Below are positions 43,892 through 53,300 of a DNA stretch of 64,000 bases, piece after piece. The stretch spans positions 30,578-94,577 of the forward strand of contig JBAXTZ010000005.1 in assembly GCA_037129925.1 (NCBI GenBank). The letters run 5' to 3'. Made by a program: the position numbers and the translations under genes. How positions within the stretch are numbered: position 1 is the first letter of the stretch; each line of letters begins with the position of its first letter. The stretch is from JBAXTZ01 sp037129925. GTDB taxonomy: Bacteria > Bacillota > Negativicutes > JBAXTZ01. The notes under the pieces were generated by a model. It was not told the origin of the DNA. It did not search any database and saw nothing but the letters and a program-made list of their open reading frames with translations.

Positions 43892-44668
43892 ATGATTGAG
43901 TTGTTGCGCGGGTATTGTTTGGAATTTGGTTTAGAATTATCGGAATTGCAGTTACGCCAATTTAACCGTTATTATGAATTGCTGCTGGAATGGAATGAAA
44001 AAATAAATCTGACAGCGATAACCGCCCCGAATGAAGTAGCTCTAAAGCACTTTGTTGATTCGCTATCCGTAGCCCAATTACTGCCGTTTTCAAACACCTC
44101 AACTGTTCCAAAAAAAAACATTTCAGCTTTCAGCTTTCAGCTTTCAGCTTTAAATTACTCGTCCCTAAGTCTCATCGATGTCGGCACCGGCGCCGGATTT
44201 CCCGGAATTCCGTTGAAAATATTATTTCCGTCGCTTAAGTTGACGTTGCTGGACAGCCTGAATAAGCGGTTGAAATTTCTCCAAGCTGTCGTGACGGAGT
44301 TGGCATTGAGCGATGTCGCCTTAGTGCACGGACGCGCCGAAGAAATTGGTCGAAGCAGTAATCATCGTGAATGCTATGATGTTGCGACGGCACGGGCAGT
44401 CGCTCGGTTGAACGTATTGTGCGAGCTGTGTCTGCCGTTTGTGAAAAAGCAGGGATTATTCATTGCGCAAAAAGGTGCCGCGGCAGCTGATGAGTTGCTT
44501 GAAGCAGGGCGGGCAATAGCGCTGCTCGGCGGAGAATTAGCGCAAAATATTAGTGTCAAACTGCCCGGACTGGATGATTCGCGAGCGTTGATCGCGATAC
44601 GAAAAATTAAACCAACCCCCAGCGCCTATCCGCGCCAAGCCGGCACACCGGAGCGGAAGCCGCTGTAG
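43892..44668 (+). CDS. rsmG: 16S rRNA (guanine-527-N7) methyltransferase RsmG with repeat-encoded insert
   Basis: This 258-residue protein methylates G527 of 16S rRNA. LLLEWNEKINLTAI, DVGTGAGFPGIPL and ATARAVARL are diagnostic, and the C-terminus YPRQAGTPERKPL is normal for the family. It is about 20 residues longer than usual because of an insert (about 68-92) between KHFVDSLSVAQLLP and LIDVGTGAG, partly encoded by four TTTCAGC heptamers. The stop TAG (44666-44668) lies in a hairpin repeat. ATG 43892 has its aagggag 14 bp away, overlapping a 6-codon leader frame (43879-43899). Confidence 0.9.
   Translation: MIELLRGYCLEFGLELSELQLRQFNRYYELLLEWNEKINLTAITAPNEVALKHFVDSLSVAQLLPFSNTSTVPKKNISAFSFQLSALNYSSLSLIDVGTGAGFPGIPLKILFPSLKLTLLDSLNKRLKFLQAVVTELALSDVALVHGRAEEIGRSSNHRECYDVATARAVARLNVLCELCLPFVKKQGLFIAQKGAAAADELLEAGRAIALLGGELAQNISVKLPGLDDSRALIAIRKIKPTPSAYPRQAGTPERKPL
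44121..44148 (+). repeat. Heptamer tract TTTCAGC x4 inside rsmG
   Basis: Four exact TTTCAGC copies followed by a decayed fifth encode the Phe/Ser-rich insert SAFSFQLSAL in RsmG. Confidence 0.95.
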
Positions 44669-44686
44669 GGGCGCGGTTCCCGCGCC
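44665..44686 (+). repeat. GTAGGGGC-headed hairpin element at the rsmG stop codon
   Basis: The element begins GTAGGGGCGCGG and ends CCGCGCC. The TAG of its GTAG head is the rsmG stop codon. Confidence 0.9.
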
Positions 44687-44737
44687 TTCTTACGTGTGCG
44701 CCAATAACACAATAACAATGTGAAACGGTGGTAGTGA

Positions 44738-46570
44738 ATGGAAACAATGCGAGCTAAATTTAATTTTAGAAATATTTGCGCGGGCTTAGTGTTGTTGTTG
44801 CCGATTGTATTTGCTTTGCTGCTGTCGAATTTTGGCTTGGAACCAGCAGTTGTACATAACGGGGTGGCTGATTTTAGAAATGACTTCGACGAAGGTCGGC
44901 TGTATGAATTAAATGGTAGCTGGCAAATCTTTTCCGATGTTAAGGATGCGATAAAAACTGATAAACCGCGTGGCTATATTAATGTTCCCGGCGATTGGAC
45001 GAAGGTCAGTACGGTTGAAAAACCACTGCCAGTGTTTGGGGTTGTAGCCTATAAATTGACAATTATTTTGCCGAAAAACCATCCGGAGCAATTGGCTATT
45101 GCTACGGATTTGATTCGGAGCGCGAACGAAGTATATATTAATGGTAAAATGCTTGGAAACGAAGGGAGAGCGGCGGGCGACAGCGAGCATTTTGTTGCGG
45201 GTATCAAGCCCGGACGGTATGAATTTACTGCAACCGACCGGGTCGAAATCGTCATAAAAGTAGCCAACTTCATCAATACTTCATCGGCGGGAATTATTAC
45301 GCCGATCGAGTTTGGCAGCGTTACGGCAGTGGAAGCCGACCGCCGCAGCAGCATTTTGGCGGATGGGTTTGTGGTAGCGGCATTTTTTTTGGCGCTATTG
45401 ATATTTATTGGGATGTACTTTCAACGAATTTATCAGCGCGAATTGCTGTATTTTTCTTTATACTGTTTTTGTTCGACGTTTACCTTTGCTTTGAAGAATG
45501 AACGAATATTTTTTGATGTGTTTCCGACGGCATCATTTAGTTTAGGAATTCGCATCGACTTTGTAGCGACGCTGGCGGCATTCTTCTTTATTATGCTCTA
45601 TGCAAACGCCGCGTTCAAGCGCCCGACGGATTTTGTGTTGAAGTGTTTGAGCGGGTTGGGAATTTTTGGGATGATTTTCGGGTTAATCGCTCCGGTCGCG
45701 GCATTGACGTATGTCGGGCAACTGTTATTTTTGTTTAACGGAATTTTCGCGATATTTTTGATGATTGTGCTGATTGTTGCAATTAAAAGTGGCTTTGAAG
45801 GCAGTCGATATTTGTTGTTCGGGCTGATATGTTTTGTGGTGTTAATCATCCTGATGGCGGGTAATTTTTTTGGCTGGATAAATGATGTGCGGGCAATTGC
45901 GGTAATCATGCCGTTGTTTTTGGCATCGCAGTTATTGTTTATAAATGAACGCCACAATAAAAGTTTTGTGCGCCAGCGGATGGAGGCAGCAGAATTGGCG
46001 TATTTGCGGGCTCAGGTAAATCCGCATTTTATCTATAACATGCTTGGCACAATATCCTGTCTGGTAGAGGATGAGCCGCGCGCTGCCCAAGATGCGTTGG
46101 TGGATTTTAGTTCGTATTTACGAAAACTGTTAAAGCCGTCGGCTGAAGGGGTAATTGCTTCAGTTAGTGAAGAACTCGAGCTGGTAAAATATTACCTACG
46201 CTTGGAAAAAATGCGCTTTAATGACCGGTTGAATGTGGTTATCGATGTTGAAGATAGCATTTTAGATTTTCGCTTGCCGCAGTTAAGCTTGCAACCACTA
46301 GTGGAAAACGCTGTGAAATACGGACTGATGGCGAGCAGTGCCGGCGGAGCGGTAACAGTTAGCGGTCGGCTGCTCGACGGGCGTGCGCATCTGAAAATAA
46401 CTGATACCGGACAAGGAATGAGCCGCGAGAAACTTGCCGAGTTGATTGCTATGAAGAGCAAAGGAATTGGTTTGCAAAATACCCGCGAACGGGTACTGCG
46501 TTACGGCGGAGAATTTAATATCGAATCTGACAGTAATGGCACCAGAATCGAGATTATCTCAGCGAAATGA
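44738..46570 (+). CDS. LytS/YesM-type sensor histidine kinase (first of two)
   Basis: This 610-residue protein has TM1 (about 12-32), an extracytoplasmic jelly-roll-like domain (about 45-205, with ELNGSWQIF, resembling the 7TMR-DISM extracellular region), about seven membrane helices (210-410), a His_kinase domain and a GHKL ATPase domain (about 500-610, with LVENAVKYGL). The phospho-acceptor is His430 in VNPHFIYN. It likely senses a sugar or envelope signal. It pairs with the response regulator 23 bp downstream. Confidence 0.87.
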   Translation: METMRAKFNFRNICAGLVLLLPIVFALLLSNFGLEPAVVHNGVADFRNDFDEGRLYELNGSWQIFSDVKDAIKTDKPRGYINVPGDWTKVSTVEKPLPVFGVVAYKLTIILPKNHPEQLAIATDLIRSANEVYINGKMLGNEGRAAGDSEHFVAGIKPGRYEFTATDRVEIVIKVANFINTSSAGIITPIEFGSVTAVEADRRSSILADGFVVAAFFLALLIFIGMYFQRIYQRELLYFSLYCFCSTFTFALKNERIFFDVFPTASFSLGIRIDFVATLAAFFFIMLYANAAFKRPTDFVLKCLSGLGIFGMIFGLIAPVAALTYVGQLLFLFNGIFAIFLMIVLIVAIKSGFEGSRYLLFGLICFVVLIILMAGNFFGWINDVRAIAVIMPLFLASQLLFINERHNKSFVRQRMEAAELAYLRAQVNPHFIYNMLGTISCLVEDEPRAAQDALVDFSSYLRKLLKPSAEGVIASVSEELELVKYYLRLEKMRFNDRLNVVIDVEDSILDFRLPQLSLQPLVENAVKYGLMASSAGGAVTVSGRLLDGRAHLKITDTGQGMSREKLAELIAMKSKGIGLQNTRERVLRYGGEFNIESDSNGTRIEIISAK

Positions 46571-46593
46571 AATGGCTAAGTGAAGGAGAATGT

Positions 46594-47469
46594 ATGCGGG
46601 TAATATTAGTAGATGACGAAGCGATGCTGTTAAAAGATTTGGCGCGAAAGCTGGGGGAAAATGCCGGGGTGGAGATTGTCGAGCAATTCACCCGCCCACT
46701 GGAGGCTTACAACTGGTTTGGCAAAGGCAATACTGCCGACGTGGCATTTTTGGACATTTCGATGCCGGAAATGAACGGATTGACACTGGCGGAAAAAATT
46801 ATGAACGTAGCCCCGGCTACCCAGGTTGTTTTTGTCACCGCTTATAACGAGTACGCGATAAAAGCTTTTGAATTGAACGCCATGGACTATTTACTCAAAC
46901 CGGTCAGCCGCGAACGGTTGGCCAAAACGATTGCCCGGCTGATGACTGAACAGCCGGTGGCAGTTATTGCTAAACCCGAACCGATTGCCGCTGCCGCGAT
47001 TAGCGTCAACTTTTTTAACCGCTTTGATTTGCGGGTGGATGGGCAGCCGGTAAAGTGGCGCAGTAAAAAAGCCGAAGAGGTCTTTGCTTATTTGGCATAT
47101 AATCTTGAAAAATATGTGCACAAAGAACAACTGTGCGAGTTGCTCTGGCCGGATTTTGACGGTGAAACAGCGTTAATGAACCTGCAAACATCGGCGTATC
47201 GGGCGCGGAAGGCGGTAGGGGCTGCCGGTGACAACATCAAGATATTCTATTCCAACGACTGCTACCGGATGACCCGCGATAAGTGGCAAAGCGACCTTGA
47301 TGAATTCGAGCAGATAATGCACAAAGCCCGCAGCGGCATTACCGCTGCCGATAAGGCCGAACTTAAAAAAATTCACGGCGAGGGGTTCTGTTCAGAAAAT
47401 GGCTGGATGTGGGCCTATGAAATCGCCGCCAATCTTGAAGAGCGCTATTACATGGTAGTCGATGAGTAA
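46594..47469 (+). CDS. Response regulator with SARP/OmpR-type winged helix (first of two)
   Basis: The protein is 291 residues from ATG 46594 (aaggag). The receiver domain (about 1-120) has the phospho-acceptor Asp54 in AFLDISMPEMNG and FVTAYNEYAIKAF. The C-terminal DNA-binding part (about 135-290, with RFDLRVDGQPVKWRSKKAEEVFAYLAYN) is the SARP-like winged helix rather than a LytTR domain. It overlaps the next kinase gene by 8 bp. Confidence 0.87.
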   Translation: MRVILVDDEAMLLKDLARKLGENAGVEIVEQFTRPLEAYNWFGKGNTADVAFLDISMPEMNGLTLAEKIMNVAPATQVVFVTAYNEYAIKAFELNAMDYLLKPVSRERLAKTIARLMTEQPVAVIAKPEPIAAAAISVNFFNRFDLRVDGQPVKWRSKKAEEVFAYLAYNLEKYVHKEQLCELLWPDFDGETALMNLQTSAYRARKAVGAAGDNIKIFYSNDCYRMTRDKWQSDLDEFEQIMHKARSGITAADKAELKKIHGEGFCSENGWMWAYEIAANLEERYYMVVDE

Positions 47470-49303
47470 AAAGAGTATTTGGGTTGCGACGTATTTTTGC
47501 GTTTTGGCGCTCTGTTGTCTGCTGTTGGTTGCAATCGGCAACCAATACTTCGACACCCCGATTGGAAATAGCGCCGTAGTTGACCTTCGCGCGGATTTTT
47601 CTAAATCAAAAACTTACAAGCTAGACGGCAATTGGGAGCTGTTTCCGAACGTCTTATTAGCGCCGACAGATTTACCGGCCTATCCTAAAAAGTATGTTGA
47701 TTTTCCAAAGCTGTTTTCCTTTGGGGTAGATAATGTTACTAATTTGAAACCGGGACAAATGGCTACCTATCGGATCCAAGTCCTGATGCCTGTAACTGAC
47801 GAACAACTAGCGCTAGCGTTAAATGTGCAAGGAACGGCGTGCCGGGTTTTCATTAACAGCAAGGCACTAAGTGGTGAGGGGATAGACCGGGAGCAGTTGA
47901 TGGCAAACGAATTGCTGCTCCGACCTCAACAATTCGTTTTTGAGAGCGCTAAAACTATTGAAATTGTGGTACAAGTTTTGAACAGTGATTTTATGATTGG
48001 CGGACTGGTTACCGCTCCGGTATTTGGCGACAGCGTAGCGCTGCAAAATTACCGCCGAAGATTAATCAACTGGGATGCGATGATTTTTACGCTTTTAGCG
48101 ATGACGACAGTGGTTTTTGCGTTGATGATTTTGAGTTATTGGAAAGAAACCCGGATGAAAGTTTTTTTCTTCTTAACAATTATTTATTGCATACTGTTTT
48201 GCTGTTTGAATGAACGCTATATTTTTGATGTTTTACCCGGTCTGCAAATTGACTACTTTAGAAAAATTTTGTTCACTGCCAATCTTTGGTCGATACTGAT
48301 TACGCAGTTATACTATCAAGGACTTCAGGTCCCAAAAATCGTGCCGAATTATCGGCGGACAGTTGCAATAATGCTGATCGCTGCGGTAATAATTGCAGTT
48401 GTCCCGGTTGAAGTACTTGCCAGTAGGGTGCTGTTTTGGTCGATGTTAATTTACGGAATCGTTGTGTTGGCTAAAATCATTTGGATGGTATTACATTCAA
48501 CAGAAATCGGCTCAATTAATTGGCAATATCTGGCGTTTGGCTCGCTCTGCAACGCGATAACAAGCTTGCAAGTAGTCTTGTTAGTATTGGGGATTGGAAC
48601 GCCGATTTCCTTGCTGGCAATTACTTTAATGTTGTTTATGGGATCGCAGCTAATGAATATTATCGAACGCTATCGGTCAAAAGAATTGTCAAAAAATCTT
48701 GAAATTGGTGAGTTATCATATATGCGTGCGCAAATGAATCCGCACTTTGTCTATAACACACTAAACTCAATCGCAAGCTTGATTCGCAGTCATCCGGCGC
48801 AGGCGCGGCAAACCGTGGTAGATTTTAGCGACTATCTGCGCAAATTATTAAAACCAGGGCAAATCAAACCACTGGCAACGGTTGCCGAAGAACTGGAACT
48901 AGTCGAAAACTATCTGCGCATTGAGAAAATCCGCTTCGGCGAGAAACTGGTCTGCAACATTACGCTACCGACATCAATGCAGCAGATAAAGCTTCCGGGA
49001 ATTACCTTGCAACCATTGATTGAAAATGCGATAAAACACGGATTAACAGCAGTAAACAGTCGCTGGCAACTATCGGTTAGCGGCTACTACCAGGACCGGT
49101 TCGCCTATATCGACATTGAAGACAACGGCATCGGACTAGATTTTGTTCGCAAAAGGAAAATGGACAGTGGTCAGGCTGTCGGACTTGGCACCTATAATAT
49201 CCGTGAACGCTTGCGCCGTTATGATGGTGATTTGCGTTTGGAAGCCAAAAACCCCGGGGTCAAGGTGACGATAAAAATTCCCATAAATATTAAATCGAGG
49301 TAA
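47462..49303 (+). CDS. LytS/YesM-type sensor histidine kinase (second of two)
   Basis: This 613-residue protein is a paralogue of the 44738 kinase with the same layout: TM1, jelly-roll-like sensor (KLDGNWELF), membrane helices, His428 in MNPHFVYN and the ATPase domain with LIENAIKHGL. The start overlaps the upstream regulator (ATGAGTAA). The two kinases differ mostly in the sensor half, so they may read different ligands and converge on a shared target. Confidence 0.87.
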   Translation: MSKKSIWVATYFCVLALCCLLLVAIGNQYFDTPIGNSAVVDLRADFSKSKTYKLDGNWELFPNVLLAPTDLPAYPKKYVDFPKLFSFGVDNVTNLKPGQMATYRIQVLMPVTDEQLALALNVQGTACRVFINSKALSGEGIDREQLMANELLLRPQQFVFESAKTIEIVVQVLNSDFMIGGLVTAPVFGDSVALQNYRRRLINWDAMIFTLLAMTTVVFALMILSYWKETRMKVFFFLTIIYCILFCCLNERYIFDVLPGLQIDYFRKILFTANLWSILITQLYYQGLQVPKIVPNYRRTVAIMLIAAVIIAVVPVEVLASRVLFWSMLIYGIVVLAKIIWMVLHSTEIGSINWQYLAFGSLCNAITSLQVVLLVLGIGTPISLLAITLMLFMGSQLMNIIERYRSKELSKNLEIGELSYMRAQMNPHFVYNTLNSIASLIRSHPAQARQTVVDFSDYLRKLLKPGQIKPLATVAEELELVENYLRIEKIRFGEKLVCNITLPTSMQQIKLPGITLQPLIENAIKHGLTAVNSRWQLSVSGYYQDRFAYIDIEDNGIGLDFVRKRKMDSGQAVGLGTYNIRERLRRYDGDLRLEAKNPGVKVTIKIPINIKSR

Positions 49304-49305
49304 TT

Positions 49306-50160
49306 ATGCTCAAAGCCATTGTCGTAGATGACGAAAAGCTGGCGCTGGACGATTTGGTGTACTTGCTTGAGGAAACTAAAAAAATTACCGTTATCGGCAA
49401 GTTTTTTTCACCGGTCGCTGCGCAAAATTTCGTCTTGGACGGTGCGAAGCCGGATGTAGCTTTCTTAGATATTCAGATGGCGGAAATGAATGGATTGGAT
49501 TTGGCGGAAGGGTTGATTGAGCGCGGTTCAGGAATAAAAATAGTTTTTGTCACAGCCTATAATGAGCACGCTGTTGAGGCGTTTGCGTTAAATGCGCTGG
49601 ATTATTTGCTAAAGCCAACCGATTTGCAGCGCGTAGAAAAAACCGTTGACCGTTTAATAGTTAACAGTCCGGTGACCGTCAATTCGCAAAAAAAAGTTGC
49701 AGTAAAGTTATTTGGCCGGTTTAGCCTGACTGTCGATGACCGACCGATGAAATGGCACAGTCGCAAAGCCGAGGAGCTGCTGGCGCTACTGGTGGTTAAC
49801 GAGGGCCAACCTATTCACAAAGAAAAACTTTGTGAAATGCTCTGGGGTGACGATTTTCAGGCTAAAACAATCATCAATCTACAAACAACGATGTTTCGCG
49901 TCCGGCAGTCGCTTGAACAATTAGGCTGTAAGACGAAAATAACTTGCCGAAACAGTTGTTATTGCTTGGATGCCCGAGACTGGCGATCTGACTTGAGCCA
50001 ACTGCAACAATTGCTGCAGGAAAAACCAATAAATGTTACAAAAATTAAGCAAATTTACCAGTCAGGATTCCTGGTGGAAAATGGCTGGAGCTGGACACGT
50101 GAATATTCTGCCCGCTATGATATGTTGTTAATCGATAAGGGTATTGAGTTATCAGACTAA
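49306..50160 (+). CDS. Response regulator with SARP/OmpR-type winged helix (second of two)
   Basis: This 284-residue paralogue of the 46594 regulator has the receiver domain with Asp55 in AFLDIQMAEMNG and the winged helix with RFSLTVDDRPMKWHSRKAEELLALLVVN. It lies 2 bp after its kinase gene. The next gene, after a terminator, is the adhesin, the likely regulated target. Confidence 0.87.
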   Translation: MLKAIVVDDEKLALDDLVYLLEETKKITVIGKFFSPVAAQNFVLDGAKPDVAFLDIQMAEMNGLDLAEGLIERGSGIKIVFVTAYNEHAVEAFALNALDYLLKPTDLQRVEKTVDRLIVNSPVTVNSQKKVAVKLFGRFSLTVDDRPMKWHSRKAEELLALLVVNEGQPIHKEKLCEMLWGDDFQAKTIINLQTTMFRVRQSLEQLGCKTKITCRNSCYCLDARDWRSDLSQLQQLLQEKPINVTKIKQIYQSGFLVENGWSWTREYSARYDMLLIDKGIELSD

Positions 50161-50176
50161 AATTATTTTTCACACT

Positions 50177-50197
50177 ACCGCCGCAAGGCGGTTTTTT
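50177..50197 (+). terminator. Terminator of the two-component operon
   Basis: ACCGCC (50177-50182), a GCAA tetraloop and GGCGGT (50187-50192) are followed by a T-run. Confidence 0.92.
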
Positions 50198-50239
50198 CGT
50201 TATTCAACCAGTAAATAGCAAATTATTTCGCAAGACATT

Positions 50240-50259
50240 TTGTAAGAAAGTTGTAAGAA
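50240..50259 (+). promoter_or_regulatory. Direct repeat TTGTAAGAA, probable response-regulator site of the adhesin
   Basis: TTGTAAGAA occurs at 50240-50248 and 50251-50259, exactly 11 bp apart, one helical turn. A -10-like TATGAT (50271-50276) has no good -35 box where expected, as for an activated promoter. Winged-helix regulators of the OmpR type bind such direct repeats. Confidence 0.6.
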
Positions 50260-50331
50260 TGGTGTGGTAATATGATTTTTGTATAAGCACGCGTAAAAAA
50301 ACGCCTGCTAAAATAAGAGGAGAAATACGCT

Positions 50332-53300
50332 ATGCAAAACTATCGAAACAGCCTGACCTGGTTGCTGTTGGTCGTGTTCTTGTTTGCGCAGGTGCTGCCG
50401 GTTACGGCGGCCGGTACGCAATACCAGGACCCGAACGCCAACGCCACGCCGCAAACGCCGAGCTTTGCTAACAATAGCGGCAGCGCGGTACTGAGTACCG
50501 CTGACCAGCTCAGCAACTATTATCTCACTCAGTACAAGAATTCCTACGATTGGGATTGGTTAAGAACGACCAATATTAATTTTTCCGCTTTTTCCGGCAA
50601 CACGCCGCAGTGGAACATTAATACCTTCCAACCGTTTGGCTTTAGCGATGACCAAGGCAAGTTTATGTTCAACTCGTTAGAGTCGATGAAGTCACTGGAC
50701 CGCTTTGGCTTTCTCCAAGCCCAGTACGGTACTGGTAACAACACCTTCAACTTAGGTTTGGGTTATCGGACAATGAACGCCAAGCATAGCAAGTTGTATG
50801 GCTTCAACCTGTTCTATGACGTACAAGCCTCGATTCAGGGAATCGGCGGCTATAACCCGAGCGGTGCTCATCAGCGTCTCGGTGCCGGTTTCGAGTATTT
50901 TGCTGGCAGTGTAGAAACCCGCTTGAACGGCTATTATGGCGTTTCGTCGGATGTACAGGTTAGCAGTGTTAATACTTCTAATATCGCCACGTTCCAACAC
51001 GTTGCGCCGGGACTGGATCTGTCGGTCGGAACCGACTTTTCCTTCTGGAACGCACCGTGGTTTAAGTTGACCGCAACTGGCAACTATTACGCGCAAACTC
51101 AGTGCGGTACCATCAACGGCTATAACGGCAGTGCGTTGAATGCCAATTTGACCGCGCAACTGCAAGTAACGCCGCAACTGTCCATCAATGGTGGTGGAAC
51201 GGTTGGCAACGGCGGACAATCCAATGGAAATATCGGCTTTCAATTTAATTTGTTAGCGCCGCCAACACCGGCGTTATTTATGGCTGACCCGACGACCAAT
51301 AAATTGGCTGAGACGGATATCAGTTACAAAATGTTGCAACAAGTACAACGAAATAACACGATTACCGTCGAACAGTACGACAAAAACGTCGGCAATCTGC
51401 AATCAGTAAATTTCGCGTTTGTTGATGAATTCGGCGACCCGCTAGCCGGAGCGGATGTTACAGCGACTGTAACATCAGTAACCGGAGTGGTTAGCGCGAA
51501 TACCTTCTCAGCAGTTACCAACTCTTTAGGAATTGCCAACTTTAACTTGCCGGCCGGCGCCGCCGGTACGCTATTGGCACAGACTGGAGTGGCAACGATG
51601 GCTTCAACATATAATTTGAAGACCGTACCGACTCCGCCAGCAAAGACATTTGATTTGAGTAACTTCGGTAAACAAGCTATTGATAAAGCCGCTTTTGATG
51701 TTGCGGCGGCAGCAGCCGGTATTGATCCGGCTACCGCTACCATCGGAACATCCAACGCCGGTAACGGCGTGCCAGGAAACACAGTTAAGGTAGCGCAATT
51801 GCCGGTTAAAAACGGAAATTACGTAATGAATGGTATGCCAAACGGCACATTTCCAACGTTCGACATTAATGCCGCAGGAAACTTCACCCAGTTCGCGGCT
51901 AATTTGCCGAGCGCCAATCCGGCAGCGCCAGTTGATCCCGTGGCTTTGGCAGCTGCCTTAAATGGTCCAAGCTCAACCAGCCTGAATCTTTCGGCAAAAT
52001 TTACTAACGGTAATCTTGCCAAAGGAACCAAGGTTATTCAGATAACTGCTAACGATTATGCCAATATGCAGGTTATCGGCAGTCAGGTGCTGGATAGCGG
52101 TACGCTTACTATCCCGGCAGCAAAAATCACAATTCCGCAAATACCGGGAATAACAACTGTAAATGTAACAATCACTTCCCAGTACAAAGATCAGCCAATG
52201 ATCGCGCAACCCGCAACATTGACGCTGAGCAAACAAAATACAATCAACCTTGTTATGGGATCCGAACCGCCAGCGCCAGGCACTGGTAAAATCACGGTAG
52301 CCGCGGTGTCGATTAACGGCACGCCGGTAACTACCTCCAAGCAAATCGGTTTTTATGATATCTATGGCAATATCAGCGAAATAAAAACTTTCATACCGGG
52401 AGCTACCGGTGGAACTGTTGAATTTAACGGCCTGACTGAAGGCGTGTACATGATGGCAGTATTCAACAGCACGACCCGTACACCGGAAGCAATTGATATT
52501 TATCCGGTTCCAATCGAAGTTGGCAGTAACGTCAACTATCCGATAGTTGCCAATTCAACTGGCGCCTATGATGTTAACATCACCGGTTTGCCGGTGGGAA
52601 CAACTGGGGCAGTGACGATATCCAACAAAACTCTTCCGCAAATAGTAGATGTTGTGGTGCCGTTTACTACTAAAGCTGTAACAGAAACGGTAACCGTCTC
52701 CGGGATGCCGTTGCAAACCAAAAGTTTAATATCTGTCGCATCAGCTGGTTATGCGCAGCAAACCTTTTATAATCAAAGCGTGCATAGCGCGACAGTTCAC
52801 GAACAAATCAACGTGCCGATGGCGACAACTACAGTTGGTACGGTAGTGGTCAACCCGGTATGGCCGCCTGGTTCAACCCCGCGCGGCGGCAAAGCGGTTT
52901 TGACCGAAACAACTAATCCTAACAATCAAACACTCGTTTACTTTGCCGACCCGACTATTTGTAAATTCCCGGCAGTTCCGGCGAACAAAGCTTATAACGT
53001 GGACGTATTTGTTCCAGGAACTACAATACCGCAAGTAACAACTGACGTTATTACTGAAGGTGCAACTGCCACTTTAGCACCGCAGGTAACGCAGGCAGAC
53101 ACCGGCAATATAACTGTTAACTTCAGTGGTATGCAAGATAGCAACAACACGACCACGATCGGAACGGTAACCTTGACGTCTAGCGACGGACAAACAACTT
53201 ATGACGAAGGTCAGTTTTATCACAATACAACTTTGACATTTACAAACGTTCCGACTGGAAATGTCGTGATAACTACGGCACTGGTGGATGGTTCGGCTTA

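Noticed and set aside
44665..44686. Hairpin at the rsmG stop considered as a terminator
   Set aside because: The stem is not followed by a T-run, and the same head occurs in four other places, so a repeat element explains it better.
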